Assembly (NCBI GenBank): GCA_903944295.1
Contig: CAJARA010000031.1
Coordinates: 1 to 11,850, forward strand
Length of the DNA: 11,850 bases
From: an uncultured Chloroflexota bacterium
GTDB taxonomy: Bacteria > Chloroflexota > Limnocylindria > Limnocylindrales > Limnocylindraceae
Direction of reading: 5' to 3'
Part shown: piece by piece, positions 1-6,530 of the stretch
Position numbering within the stretch: the stretch's first letter is position 1
Layout: each line of letters opens with the position of its first letter
The notes under the pieces: generated by a model
Database searches by the model: none
Told to the model about the DNA's origin: nothing
The model's input: the letters and a program-made list of their open reading frames with translations, nothing else
Translations under genes and position numbers: made by a program

Positions 1-591
1 ACGCAGCGCCGACCGATCGCCATTCGTTGTGTTCGCGGTGACGTGCTGATTGGCCCAGACAACGGGCTCCTCCTCCCCGCTGCGAAGGCGCTCGGCGGAG
101 TTGCCGCCGTGGTGGTCCTTGATGACGAGCGTTGGTGGGGACCGAGCCGCAGCCACACCTTCCACGGCCGTGACCTCTTCGCCCCCGTCGCCGCGCATGT
201 GGCAGCTGGCGTCCCGTTCGGCGATCTCGGTAGCCACCTTGACCCGTCGCTCCTCGTCCCTGCTACGGCCCTCCCGCTGGAAGTGAAGGGTAACGAGCTG
301 CACACCGTCGTTCGGATCGTGGATGGCTTCGGAACACTGGTCCTCGCCGGCGACCGCAGCGACATCACCACGGCACTCGGCGCACTTGAGCCAGGCCAAC
401 CGCTCCGCATCACCGTTGGTGATCAGAAGATCAAAACCGTCTGGGCGAACCGCTTCGGCGATGTGGCGGAACACGACCCCCTCTGCTACATCGATTCCGC
501 TGGACGGCTGGCGCTCGCCGTGAACCGCGGCAGCGCCGCGCAGCGCTATGAGGCGACCCGGCGTACCCCTGTCGTGATCACGCGCGCCTAA
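1..591 (+). CDS. SAM hydroxide adenosyltransferase (SAM hydrolase, DUF62 family), 5'-truncated by window edge
   Basis: The reading frame is open from base 1, so the visible 196 residues are the C-terminal part of a protein whose start lies upstream. Family members usually have about 260-300 residues, so roughly 70-100 are missing. The visible part carries the family hallmark GPDNGLL (codons starting near 49) and, after a short spacer, SHTFHGRDLFAPVAAH (about 151-198). These are followed by a C-terminal beta-rich domain with a late asparagine (WANRFGDV). Known members of this fluorinase/chlorinase-related family use water or hydroxide to split S-adenosylmethionine into adenosine and methionine; the halogenases of the family are rare and nothing here points to one. 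It lies 155 bp upstream of the ABC importer and reads in the same direction, but that gap holds its own candidate promoter, so cotranscription is not assured. Family assignment is confident; the exact reaction is inferred. Confidence 0.88.
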   Translation, partial: TQRRPIAIRCVRGDVLIGPDNGLLLPAAKALGGVAAVVVLDDERWWGPSRSHTFHGRDLFAPVAAHVAAGVPFGDLGSHLDPSLLVPATALPLEVKGNELHTVVRIVDGFGTLVLAGDRSDITTALGALEPGQPLRITVGDQKIKTVWANRFGDVAEHDPLCYIDSAGRLALAVNRGSAAQRYEATRRTPVVITRA

Positions 592-625
592 CGCGCATCT
601 TTTCCATTCGCACGTCGCGCCCTGC

Positions 626-631
626 TATCCT
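626..631 (+). promoter_or_regulatory. Candidate -10 element for the ABC importer operon
   Basis: TATCCT fits the TANNNT form seen in front of the other genes of this window, but here it lies about 115 bases before the start codon. It would give a transcript with a leader of roughly 110 nt carrying the hairpins and the ribosome-binding site described below. No convincing -35 is visible; TTTCCA at 601-606 is a weak match with a 19-bp spacer. Short motif, so low confidence. Confidence 0.3.
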
Positions 632-655
632 CCGAGCGCGGGGAACTTCTCGGCT

Positions 656-723
656 GGTGCGCCGCGCATCAACCCTTGCCCTGCCGTCTAACGCGACGAT
701 TTGTCGCGCTGACGCTATCAGCG
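656..723 (+). promoter_or_regulatory. Hairpin-rich 5' leader of the ABC operon
   Basis: Three short inverted repeats precede the ribosome-binding site. GGTGCG/CGCATC (656-670, loop CCG) pairs with one G-U wobble. CGCGAC/GTCGCG (692-708) and CGCTGA/TCAGCG (707-723) are perfect with five-base loops. The last two share bases 707-708, so they could not both form fully. No known riboswitch class is recognised. It may be an operator, a stabilising 5' structure, or chance in G+C-rich DNA. Confidence 0.3.
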
Positions 724-732
724 GCCGCACAC

Positions 733-738
733 AGGAGG
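733..738 (+). promoter_or_regulatory. Ribosome-binding site AGGAGG of the ABC binding-protein gene
   Basis: A perfect AGGAGG ends 8 bases before the ATG at 747. It fixes that ATG as the start in preference to the upstream in-frame GTG at 657. It is the only consensus Shine-Dalgarno site seen in the window, which agrees with high expression of a periplasmic-type binding protein and contrasts with the leaderless-type starts elsewhere. Confidence 0.85.
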
Positions 739-746
739 TAGGAACA

Positions 747-1673
747 ATGAGCAGAGGAAACGCTCGCACCGCAATCGGACAACCTGCACGTATGGCAGTT
801 GTCTTGATGGCAGTTGCTATGTTCGTTGCCGCTTGTGGCGGCAGCACCGCATCAGTCTCTCCATCAGCATCTGCAGACACGTCGTGCGCCCCTGAGAGCC
901 TTGCGCTCAAGACGGCTGGCGTGCTGACACTCTCAACAGACAATCCGGCCTACAGCCCATGGTTCCAGGGTGGCAATGAGGGTGCTGAGGTATGGATCGG
1001 CGACTACAACAATGACCCTGTCAACGGTGAAGGCTACGAAGGCGCAGTTGCATATGCAATCGCCGAGAAGCTCGGCTTCACCGCCGATAAGGTCACTTGG
1101 ATTGTCACCGCGTTCGATCAGTCGTTCGCGCCAGGCGACAAGACGTTCGACCTCTTCATGAATCAGGTCTCTATTAAGGCGGATCGCGCCGAAGCAGTTG
1201 ACTTCAGCAACGGCTACTACGACGTAGCGCAGGGTGTTGTCACCGTTGAGGGGAGCAAGATCGCTGGCGCAACGAGCATCGCTGACCTCAAGGGTGCGAA
1301 GCTCGGAACGCAGATCGGCACCACCAGCTACGACGCAATCCTTAACGTGATCGCACCTGATCAGGAGCCAGCCGTCTTCAACACGATGGACGAAGCGGTT
1401 GCTGCACTCCAGGCAGGCCAGATTGACGGCGTAGTTGCCGACGTTCCAACCACCTTCTACATGCGCGACGCGCAGCTAGATGGCGGCGTGATCATCGGCC
1501 AGCTGAAGGGAACCGGCGACGGCGCTGAGCAGTTCGGTGTCGTCCTCCAGAAGGGCTCACCACTGACCGCCTGCGTGAACATCGCAATCGACGCGCTGAA
1601 GGCTGACGGCACACTCGACGCACTCTTGCTCGAGTGGATCGGCGGCTCGGGCAGCGCGCCTGAGATTCAGTAA
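747..1673 (+). CDS. Amino acid ABC transporter substrate-binding lipoprotein (SBP family 3)
   Basis: This 308-residue protein captures solute outside the membrane for the permease and ATPase encoded just downstream. Residues 1-29 form a lipoprotein signal peptide: basic start, hydrophobic core 16-29, and lipobox VAAC with the lipid-modified cysteine at 30. A Ser/Thr/Ala-rich linker (31-46) follows. The mature domain opens with the family-3 pattern GVLTLSTDNPAYSPWF (58-73) and continues with GEGYEGAVAYAIAEKLGF (94-111), RAEAVDFSNGYYD (147-159), LGTQIGTTSYD (186-196) and a late GQIDGVVADVPT (224-235). Two cysteines in the mature domain, C47 and C276, could form a disulfide, as in related actinobacterial-type proteins. 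The ATG is chosen because of the AGGAGG in front of it. The next gene starts 8 bases after the stop. The ligand cannot be read from sequence; a polar amino acid is the family expectation. Confidence 0.92.
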   Translation: MSRGNARTAIGQPARMAVVLMAVAMFVAACGGSTASVSPSASADTSCAPESLALKTAGVLTLSTDNPAYSPWFQGGNEGAEVWIGDYNNDPVNGEGYEGAVAYAIAEKLGFTADKVTWIVTAFDQSFAPGDKTFDLFMNQVSIKADRAEAVDFSNGYYDVAQGVVTVEGSKIAGATSIADLKGAKLGTQIGTTSYDAILNVIAPDQEPAVFNTMDEAVAALQAGQIDGVVADVPTTFYMRDAQLDGGVIIGQLKGTGDGAEQFGVVLQKGSPLTACVNIAIDALKADGTLDALLLEWIGGSGSAPEIQ

Positions 1674-1681
1674 GTAGTGGC

Positions 1682-2491
1682 GTGACGGTGGCGACGGGGT
1701 CTGCCCGAAAGGGTCTCCTCGTCGCCACCCTCAGCACCCTCGTCGTCGCGGCACTTGTCGCGTACACGATCGGCTCATCCCCCGCCTGGCCTGAGGTGCA
1801 GAAGGCCTTCTTTGACGGCCGCTACTTCTCTACTTCGCTCCCGAAGGTTGCGGGGGCATTCTTCATCAATGTCCAGCTCTTCGTCCTCGCCGAGCTGTTG
1901 ATCCTGCCGATCGGCCTCCTCATTGCACTCGCGCGCTCCATCACGGCGCCAGCCCTCGCGCCGCTGCGCATCTTCGCCACGATCTACGTTGACTTCTTCC
2001 GTGGCGTGCCGAGCATCTTGATCATCTATGTGCTCGGCTTCGGCGTCCCAGCGCTGCAGATCGACGGCATCCCAAAGGAGCCCTTCTTCTGGGCGCTCGT
2101 CACACTCGTCCTGATCTATTCGGCGTACGTGAGCGAGGTCTACCGCGCCGGCATTGAATCGATTCACCCATCACAGGAGCGCGCCGCACGCGCGCTCGGC
2201 CTGACGCGCGTTCAGGCGCTCCGTTATGTGGTGGTGCCGCAGGCGATGCGCCGTGTGATCCCGCCACTCCTCAACGACTTCATCGGGCTCCAGAAAGACA
2301 CGGCGCTCGTCTCCATCCTCGGCGTAGTGGAGACCTTTAAGCAGGCGCAGATCCTGAAGGCGGCGAGCTTCAACTTCACGCCGCTGATGACCACAGCGCT
2401 GATCTTCCTCATCATCACGATCCCAATGACGCGCCTCGTTGACCGACTCGCCGCAAAGGATCGCAACGCGCAGCTGGGCGGGACGCGCTAA
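1682..2491 (+). CDS. Amino acid ABC transporter permease (HisM/GlnP family)
   Basis: This 269-residue inner-membrane protein forms the channel of the importer. Hydrophobic segments lie at about 10-30, 60-85, 97-122, 136-154 and 234-250, as expected for the five-helix His/Glu-type permeases. The cytoplasmic coupling loop (EAA motif) that contacts the ATPase is clear around 167-187, with RAARALGLTRVQALRYVVVPQ, followed by the family's late KDTALVSILGVVE (205-217). The start is GTG, 8 bases after the binding-protein stop, with no good Shine-Dalgarno site, so translation is probably coupled or reinitiating. The stop overlaps the ATG of the ATPase by one base (TAATG). Only one permease is encoded, so the channel is probably a homodimer. 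Family assignment is secure and substrate is unknown. Confidence 0.93.
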   Translation: MTVATGSARKGLLVATLSTLVVAALVAYTIGSSPAWPEVQKAFFDGRYFSTSLPKVAGAFFINVQLFVLAELLILPIGLLIALARSITAPALAPLRIFATIYVDFFRGVPSILIIYVLGFGVPALQIDGIPKEPFFWALVTLVLIYSAYVSEVYRAGIESIHPSQERAARALGLTRVQALRYVVVPQAMRRVIPPLLNDFIGLQKDTALVSILGVVETFKQAQILKAASFNFTPLMTTALIFLIITIPMTRLVDRLAAKDRNAQLGGTR

Positions 2492-3327
2492 TGGCAACGG
2501 CAAAGCGCAGCGCGCGGACACTAAAGGTTGCGCCAGTCCTTGAGCTGAAGGGCATGAAGAAGCGCTACGGCGGAAAGTTGGTTCTTGACGGGATCAACCT
2601 CTCACTCGCCGAACATGAGGTGGTCTGTCTCATCGGCGCCTCTGGCTCTGGTAAGTCCACGCTGCTTCGCTGTGCCGATCTCCTTGAGCCGATCGACGCC
2701 GGCCAGATCAGCCTTGAAGGCGAGCGTGTGGCGTTCGAGGATCGCAGCGCCGATGCAACGCGCCGCAGGCTCGGCATTGTCTTCCAGGGCTTCAACCTCT
2801 TCCCGCACCTCACCGTGCTTGAAAACGTTGCACTCGCCCCGCGCGTTGCGCTCGGACTCATTCCAGCCGCGGCGGAGCGCCGCGCCAAGGAGCTCCTGAA
2901 GTCACTCGGCCTTGCAGAGAAGGCGCGCGAGTATCCAGACCGTCTCTCCGGCGGACAGCAGCAGCGCGTCGCCATCGCCCGCGCACTCGCCACGGAACCG
3001 AAGGTCCTCCTCCTTGATGAGATTACGAGCGCCCTTGATCCAGTTCTGGTTGCCGAAGTGCTCGAGACGCTTCGCTCCCTTGCACTGAGTGGCATGACGA
3101 TGTTGATCGCCACCCATGAGATGGCGTTTGCCGCCGATGTTGCCGATCGCATCTGCTACCTCGAAGACGGTCGTCTCATTGAAGAGGGGACGCCAGAGAA
3201 GATCTTCGGCGCGCCGCACGACCCACGGACGAAGGAGTTCCTCCGCCGCGTCCGCGCCATCAGCGCGCCTGGCGCAAAGCGCCGCGCAGGGACGCGGGTT
3301 AAGCGAACGGTACGCGCCAAGAGATAA
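2491..3327 (+). CDS. Amino acid ABC transporter ATP-binding protein (GlnQ/HisP family)
   Basis: This 278-residue cytoplasmic ATPase powers the importer. All nucleotide-binding motifs are intact: Walker A GASGSGKST (49-57), Q-loop glutamine at 99 in FQGFNLFPH, signature LSGGQQQR (152-159), Walker B VLLLDE with catalytic E177, D-loop SALD (180-183) and switch histidine H209 in ATHEM. The FNLFPHLTVLENV stretch is typical of polar amino acid transporters. The ATG overlaps the permease stop by one base, so the two are translationally coupled. Compared with the usual length of about 240-255 residues, it has a basic N-terminal extension (about 1-14) and a Lys/Arg-rich C-terminal tail (about 256-278). 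The stop codon TAA at 3325-3327 also forms the first three bases of the candidate promoter of the next gene. Confidence 0.95.
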   Translation: MATAKRSARTLKVAPVLELKGMKKRYGGKLVLDGINLSLAEHEVVCLIGASGSGKSTLLRCADLLEPIDAGQISLEGERVAFEDRSADATRRRLGIVFQGFNLFPHLTVLENVALAPRVALGLIPAAAERRAKELLKSLGLAEKAREYPDRLSGGQQQRVAIARALATEPKVLLLDEITSALDPVLVAEVLETLRSLALSGMTMLIATHEMAFAADVADRICYLEDGRLIEEGTPEKIFGAPHDPRTKEFLRRVRAISAPGAKRRAGTRVKRTVRAKR

Positions 3328-3330
3328 CCT
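3325..3330 (+). promoter_or_regulatory. Leaderless-type -10 element (TAACCT) of the metallopeptidase-like gene
   Basis: TAACCT ends exactly 6 bases before the ATG at 3337, so a transcript starting about 7 bases downstream of the hexamer would begin at or next to the start codon. TAA is at the same time the stop codon of the ATPase gene. No clear -35 is visible. Support comes from the same spacing recurring at five other genes in the window. Confidence 0.55.
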
Positions 3331-3336
3331 CTTCGC

Positions 3337-3870
3337 ATGGGGAAGTTTTCGCGCGTCAAGATTGCCGGTCGCTGGGTAGAGGCGCCACGTTGGGCGCTTG
3401 ATCTTCCGTTTGAAGTTCGCCCGTCGCGTGGATTCCGCACAACCGCCTGGGCGCTTTGGAAGCCGACACTGATGCTTCTCGCACGCGCCGCCAAGGCACA
3501 ACACCAACGGCTGGAGTGGGTGCGCATTCATGATCACGTCGGCACACGGCGTGAGCCGCAACACCCGTTCGGCTGGGTGATCACGGAGACCGGCGAGATG
3601 TTCCTCTGTTCGTACGACAAGGGGACGGCGCTGCACGAGCTTGCGCACTTGATTACTGGTGATTCGCATGGCGACGCGTGGGCACGGCGCTGTTTTGAAC
3701 TGCATCGAAAGTACCTCTCCGCGCGCGCGGTGCGCGCGGCGGACCTTGAGGTGACGCGCTACCTCTCAGGGCGGCGGGAGTGGAAGCGGCGATTCGGCGA
3801 GCGACCGGAGCGGCAACCGGTGCCGAAGAGTGCCTGGGTTAGCGGCGGACGTCCAACACCTGGCCGGTGA
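3337..3870 (+). CDS. Small HExxH zinc-metallopeptidase-like protein, function unknown
   Basis: This 177-residue basic protein has no signal peptide or membrane segment. The recognisable element is HELAH at 100-104 followed by H111 in DSHGDAW. HExxH plus a histidine seven residues on, then an aromatic residue, resembles compact SprT-like or TIGR04338-type putative metallohydrolases, where two histidines and a third ligand hold zinc and the glutamate activates water. The rest (an N-terminal basic/aromatic half and a C-terminal Arg/Pro-rich tail from about 146) gives no further clue. The start ATG has no Shine-Dalgarno site but a TAACCT hexamer 6 bases upstream, indicating a leaderless mRNA rather than membership of the ABC operon. 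Its last 32 bases overlap the end of the convergent cytidylyltransferase-SDR gene. Protease activity and substrate are inferred from the motif only. Confidence 0.75.
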   Translation: MGKFSRVKIAGRWVEAPRWALDLPFEVRPSRGFRTTAWALWKPTLMLLARAAKAQHQRLEWVRIHDHVGTRREPQHPFGWVITETGEMFLCSYDKGTALHELAHLITGDSHGDAWARRCFELHRKYLSARAVRAADLEVTRYLSGRREWKRRFGERPERQPVPKSAWVSGGRPTPGR

Positions 3871-5200
3871 GGCCAGAGGCGGCCAAGCGCAGCGTGGCGG
3901 CGGCAACCTCCTCGGCGGAGAGGAGCACGGTGTGGTCTTCGTTCGGGAATGCGGCTTGGCGCATCGGCGTGTTTGCGCGCTCTGGCGCCACCGCATTGAC
4001 GCGGATCTTTGCGTCTGCCCACTCGTCGGCGAGCGCCTGCATCAGGTTCACGATCGCCGCCTTGGTGGCGCTATAGGCGGCGTAATTTGGACGACCCTTG
4101 GTGAAGGAGCTCGAGGTGAAGAGGGTGAGTGAACCGGCGCTCTTCACAAGGTGTGGATGTGCGGCACGAGCCAGATAGACGCTCGCCGCAAGATTCACTG
4201 CGAGCGTCTCGGCAATGTCAGCCGCATCCTGATGAGCGAGTGGTCCCATGTGCAGGACGCCCGCCGTGACGAAGAGGTCGTCCACGCCGCCAAGGGATGA
4301 GACCGCAGTGGCGAGCGCCGCCTCTGCACCCGATGCGCTGGTGACGTCGTCTGCAGCGTTTCGTCCGACGGCGGCGATGCGCGCACCAAGTGCGGCGAGC
4401 TCCGTTGCGATTGCCGCACCAATCCCAGAGGTTCCGCCCACGATCACCACGCGGCGGCCGCTCCAGTGACTGCTATCCCCCGCCGGCGTCGTTGCCTTAG
4501 ACGGTGGAATCGAATGGAGTTGAATCAAGCGATCGGCGAGGACGAGGTCGATCGGCGTGGTGATCTTGATGTTCTCCTCCGCACCAGCAACGTGGAGCAG
4601 CCGTGCGCCAGGGACGTGACGCAGGACCAGGGTGCAGTCGTCTGTTGCCTGCGAGCCGATTGGCGTGTTCGCATACGCGGTGCGAAGCGTCCCCACAATG
4701 AATCCTTGTGGTGTCTGCCCGCGCCGGTAGAGGCTGCGGTTCGGAATATCAGTAATGCGATCGCCATCCACGATGACTAGTGTGTCGGGCGTTGGGATCG
4801 TGGTATCCACCGCATCGGCGCGACCGTCAGCGAGTGGCGCAATCACGCGCTCCACAACCTCGCGCGAGAGGAGCGGACGCACCGCATCGTGGATCAGGAC
4901 GATGTCGTCATCCGCCGCCTTCAGCGCGTCGAGCCCGGCGCGCGTTGACTCGTTGCGGCTACTCCCGCCCGGCACAACACTGAGTGCAGGGCCGAGCAAC
5001 CCCTTCAGCGCCTCGTTGGTCTCATCAAGCCAGTCGGGATTTGCGGCAACGACGATGTGATCAAATGCGCCACCAGAGGCGAGCGCAACGACGCTCCGGC
5101 GCAGGACGCTCTCCCCCGCCAGGCGAATAAACTGCTTTGGGATCTGATCGCCGAAGCGCTGCCCAGATCCGCCCGCCAGGATGATGCCAAGTCTCTTCAC
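3839..5200 (-). CDS. Bifunctional cytidylyltransferase / short-chain reductase, probable CDP-ribitol synthase (Bcs1/Acs1-like)
   Basis: Two enzymes are fused in 453 residues. Residues 1-230 are an IspD/TarI-type cytidylyltransferase: LAGGSGQRFG (8-17) with PKQF (21-24), PGGSSRNESTRAGL (77-90), HDAVRP (104-109), GQTPQGF (161-167) and ENIKITTPIDL (209-219). A short linker leads to an SDR domain from about 248: GGTSGIG nucleotide loop (255-261), TAGVLHMG (312-319), catalytic serine in TSSS (362-365) and YSATK (Y376, K380). VAPERANTPMR (404-414) recalls the NPERTxTPMR block that I associate with Bcs1/Acs1. In Haemophilus influenzae Bcs1/Acs1 this architecture reduces ribulose 5-phosphate with NADPH and activates the ribitol 5-phosphate with CTP. 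A plain IspD role in isoprenoid synthesis is less likely given the fusion and neighbouring polyol-phosphate transferases. GTG at 5200 is preferred to ATG at 5212 because it yields the usual MKRLGIILAGG start and sits 7 bases after a TATGCT hexamer. Confidence 0.85.
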   Translation of the reverse strand: MKRLGIILAGGSGQRFGDQIPKQFIRLAGESVLRRSVVALASGGAFDHIVVAANPDWLDETNEALKGLLGPALSVVPGGSSRNESTRAGLDALKAADDDIVLIHDAVRPLLSREVVERVIAPLADGRADAVDTTIPTPDTLVIVDGDRITDIPNRSLYRRGQTPQGFIVGTLRTAYANTPIGSQATDDCTLVLRHVPGARLLHVAGAEENIKITTPIDLVLADRLIQLHSIPPSKATTPAGDSSHWSGRRVVIVGGTSGIGAAIATELAALGARIAAVGRNAADDVTSASGAEAALATAVSSLGGVDDLFVTAGVLHMGPLAHQDAADIAETLAVNLAASVYLARAAHPHLVKSAGSLTLFTSSSFTKGRPNYAAYSATKAAIVNLMQALADEWADAKIRVNAVAPERANTPMRQAAFPNEDHTVLLSAEEVAAATLRLAASGLTGQVLDVRR

Positions 5201-5207
5201 GCCACGG

Positions 5208-5213
5208 AGCATA
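5208..5213 (-). promoter_or_regulatory. Leaderless-type -10 element (TATGCT) of the CDP-ribitol synthase gene
   Basis: On the minus strand TATGCT (5213 down to 5208) lies 7 bases before the GTG at 5200. The competing upstream ATG at 5212 is inside this hexamer, which supports GTG as the real start. The -35 position falls inside the palindrome at 5221-5241. Confidence 0.5.
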
Positions 5214-5220
5214 CCGCCTG

Positions 5221-5241
5221 CGTGGGCTGGTACAGCCCACG
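5221..5241. repeat. Perfect 9-bp inverted repeat between two polymer genes (operator or terminator candidate)
   Basis: CGTGGGCTG and CAGCCCACG flank a three-base centre (GTA). The repeat begins 20 bp past the stop of the minus-strand transferase and ends 8 bp before the -10 hexamer of the CDP-ribitol synthase gene. As RNA it would form a strong stem, but no run of U follows it on the minus strand, so it is not a standard intrinsic terminator. As DNA it covers the expected -35 region and could be a repressor site. Confidence 0.55.
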
Positions 5242-5260
5242 GCGAGCTGGTCCGAGGCGG

Positions 5261-6508
5261 TTACTGGCGGGTGATCGGCGCAGGGATGCGGAGCGGTTCG
5301 CCACGCAGGGCGGGAAGGACAACCTGCTCTACAAGCCGCTCGGTGGCGCGGCCGTCCATCACGTCAAACGATTCCGCCGCAAACTTCGCCACTCGTGGAA
5401 GATCAAACGTCTTCGCATTAATCCAGGTGAGAAGCTGCTCTGTGGTTTCTACAACGGGCCCTGGGACGCCACTGCGGTAGTCGAAGAAGAAGCCGCGCTC
5501 TCGTTCATATGCGGCAAGATCAGGCGCCAAGAAGGCCATCGGACGATTAAGTAGCGCGTACTCAAAGATGATGCTCGAGTAGTCCGTCACCAGGATGTCC
5601 GCGGCAAGCATCACCTCGTTCACATCAGGCTCCCGCGATGCATCCACCACAAAGTCTTTCGCCTCTTCTGGGATTCGCATCGCCGACTTTACGAATGGAT
5701 GCAGTCGCAGAACGAGGCGATACCGATCACCAAGCGCGCGATAGAGGGCGGTGATGTCCAGGAGCTCGGGGGCGGCGGCTCCTTTTAGGTCTGCGCCGCG
5801 AAACGTTGGCGCATAAAGAATGGTCGTGCGGTTGTCGCTCAGGCCGAGTCGCACGCGCACCTCGTGCTCGCTGGCATCGCGCCGCGATGATGGAGCAAGA
5901 GCATCAGTACGAGGAATTCCAAAGGCGGCGGTGACCGTCTGCACCGACTGACCGAATGCATCGGCGTAAATTTTAGCAATAGAGGCTGAAGAGACCAGGG
6001 TAAGATCGTAGTTAGCGTGGATTGGGACCCACTTCAAGAAGATCTCGTCCGCCCCCCATTCGGATTCAAGCGTGGCGCGGCCGAATCGCTTGAAGGCGCC
6101 GCACGCGTGCCAGACCTGAATGATGGTGACGCCGCTGCGCTTCTTCACTGGATAGATCGGAAAGAAGTAATCGTCCACGATCACGACCCGCGAGGTTGCT
6201 ACCCGGTACGAGCGCTTAGCGATCCGTAGCACCGCAGTAAAGAGACTGAGGATCGGGACACCGCCGTTGCGCTCACCGTCGCTCCCTGTTTCTCGCACGA
6301 TGGTTGGTGCTGCTGGAAGCGCACGAAGTGCGCGCTCAATCTCAGCGAGGTTGCCTCGCAGCACCCCATCACGATTCGCAACAATGTAGACGCGCTCGTC
6401 GATCGGCCGGAGCCGTGCAAAGGTGGCGCCTGCACGTGCCGCAAGGACGCGTACAACGGTGCGGAACGGGAGGATGCGGCGGAGCTGCTTCGTGAGGGAG
6501 TTCGCCAT
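5261..6508 (-). CDS. CDP-glycerol/CDP-ribitol polyol-phosphate transferase (TagB/TagF/TarL family, PF04464), copy 1
   Basis: This 415-residue protein belongs to the family that transfers glycerol-phosphate or ribitol-phosphate from the CDP-activated form to build teichoic acids and similar capsule chains at the inner face of the membrane. Diagnostic motifs occur in order: QVWHACGAFKRFG (131-143, matching the family WHGTPxKxxG with catalytic-type H134), VSS (172-174), GIPRTD (197-202), ILYAPTFRG (230-238), RLHPF with H270 (268-272), and DILVTDYSSIIFEYALLNRP (304-323), then a YERERGFFFDY stretch. The N-terminal 30 residues are basic and amphipathic and could attach to the membrane; there is no signal peptide. 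The ATG at 6508 is chosen over an upstream in-frame start because a TATACT hexamer lies exactly 6 bases before it. It is co-oriented with the downstream CDP-ribitol synthase, the likely source of its substrate. Glycerol versus ribitol, and primase versus polymerase, cannot be decided from sequence. Confidence 0.88.
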   Translation of the reverse strand: MANSLTKQLRRILPFRTVVRVLAARAGATFARLRPIDERVYIVANRDGVLRGNLAEIERALRALPAAPTIVRETGSDGERNGGVPILSLFTAVLRIAKRSYRVATSRVVIVDDYFFPIYPVKKRSGVTIIQVWHACGAFKRFGRATLESEWGADEIFLKWVPIHANYDLTLVSSASIAKIYADAFGQSVQTVTAAFGIPRTDALAPSSRRDASEHEVRVRLGLSDNRTTILYAPTFRGADLKGAAAPELLDITALYRALGDRYRLVLRLHPFVKSAMRIPEEAKDFVVDASREPDVNEVMLAADILVTDYSSIIFEYALLNRPMAFLAPDLAAYERERGFFFDYRSGVPGPVVETTEQLLTWINAKTFDLPRVAKFAAESFDVMDGRATERLVEQVVLPALRGEPLRIPAPITRQ

Positions 6509-6514
6509 GCTGGG

Positions 6515-6520
6515 AGTATA
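6515..6520 (-). promoter_or_regulatory. Leaderless-type -10 element (TATACT) of transferase copy 1
   Basis: Read on the minus strand, TATACT (6520 down to 6515) lies 6 bases before the ATG at 6508. It is the best -10 match in the window. Bases 6519-6520 are shared with the opposing -10 element of transferase copy 2, so polymerase could occupy only one promoter at a time. Confidence 0.65.
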
Positions 6521-6524
6521 GGAT
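6519..6524 (+). promoter_or_regulatory. Leaderless-type -10 element (TAGGAT) of transferase copy 2
   Basis: TAGGAT ends exactly 6 bases before the ATG at 6531, the same geometry as on the opposite strand. Its first two bases are also the first two bases (as the complement) of the divergent TATACT. Upstream promoter DNA for this gene lies inside the start of transferase copy 1. Confidence 0.55.
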
Positions 6525-6530
6525 GGCGAG

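Noticed and set aside
721..728. GCGGCCGC palindrome as an operator
   Set aside because: Short self-complementary G+C strings are common by chance here; nothing ties it to regulation beyond its position.
657..746. N-terminal extension of the binding protein from GTG 657
   Set aside because: A perfect AGGAGG precedes ATG 747 and the lipoprotein signal peptide begins there; the extension would bury the signal sequence.
2902..3705. 267-codon open frame on the minus strand
   Set aside because: It runs antisense across the ATPase 3' end (including the signature and Walker B region) and the metallopeptidase-like gene; its product is rich in Arg and Cys with no recognisable domain, as expected for a shadow frame in G+C-rich DNA.
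5057..5554. 165-codon plus-strand open frame across the two polymer genes
   Set aside because: It lies antisense to two well-supported genes, spans their intergenic palindrome and has no recognisable motif.
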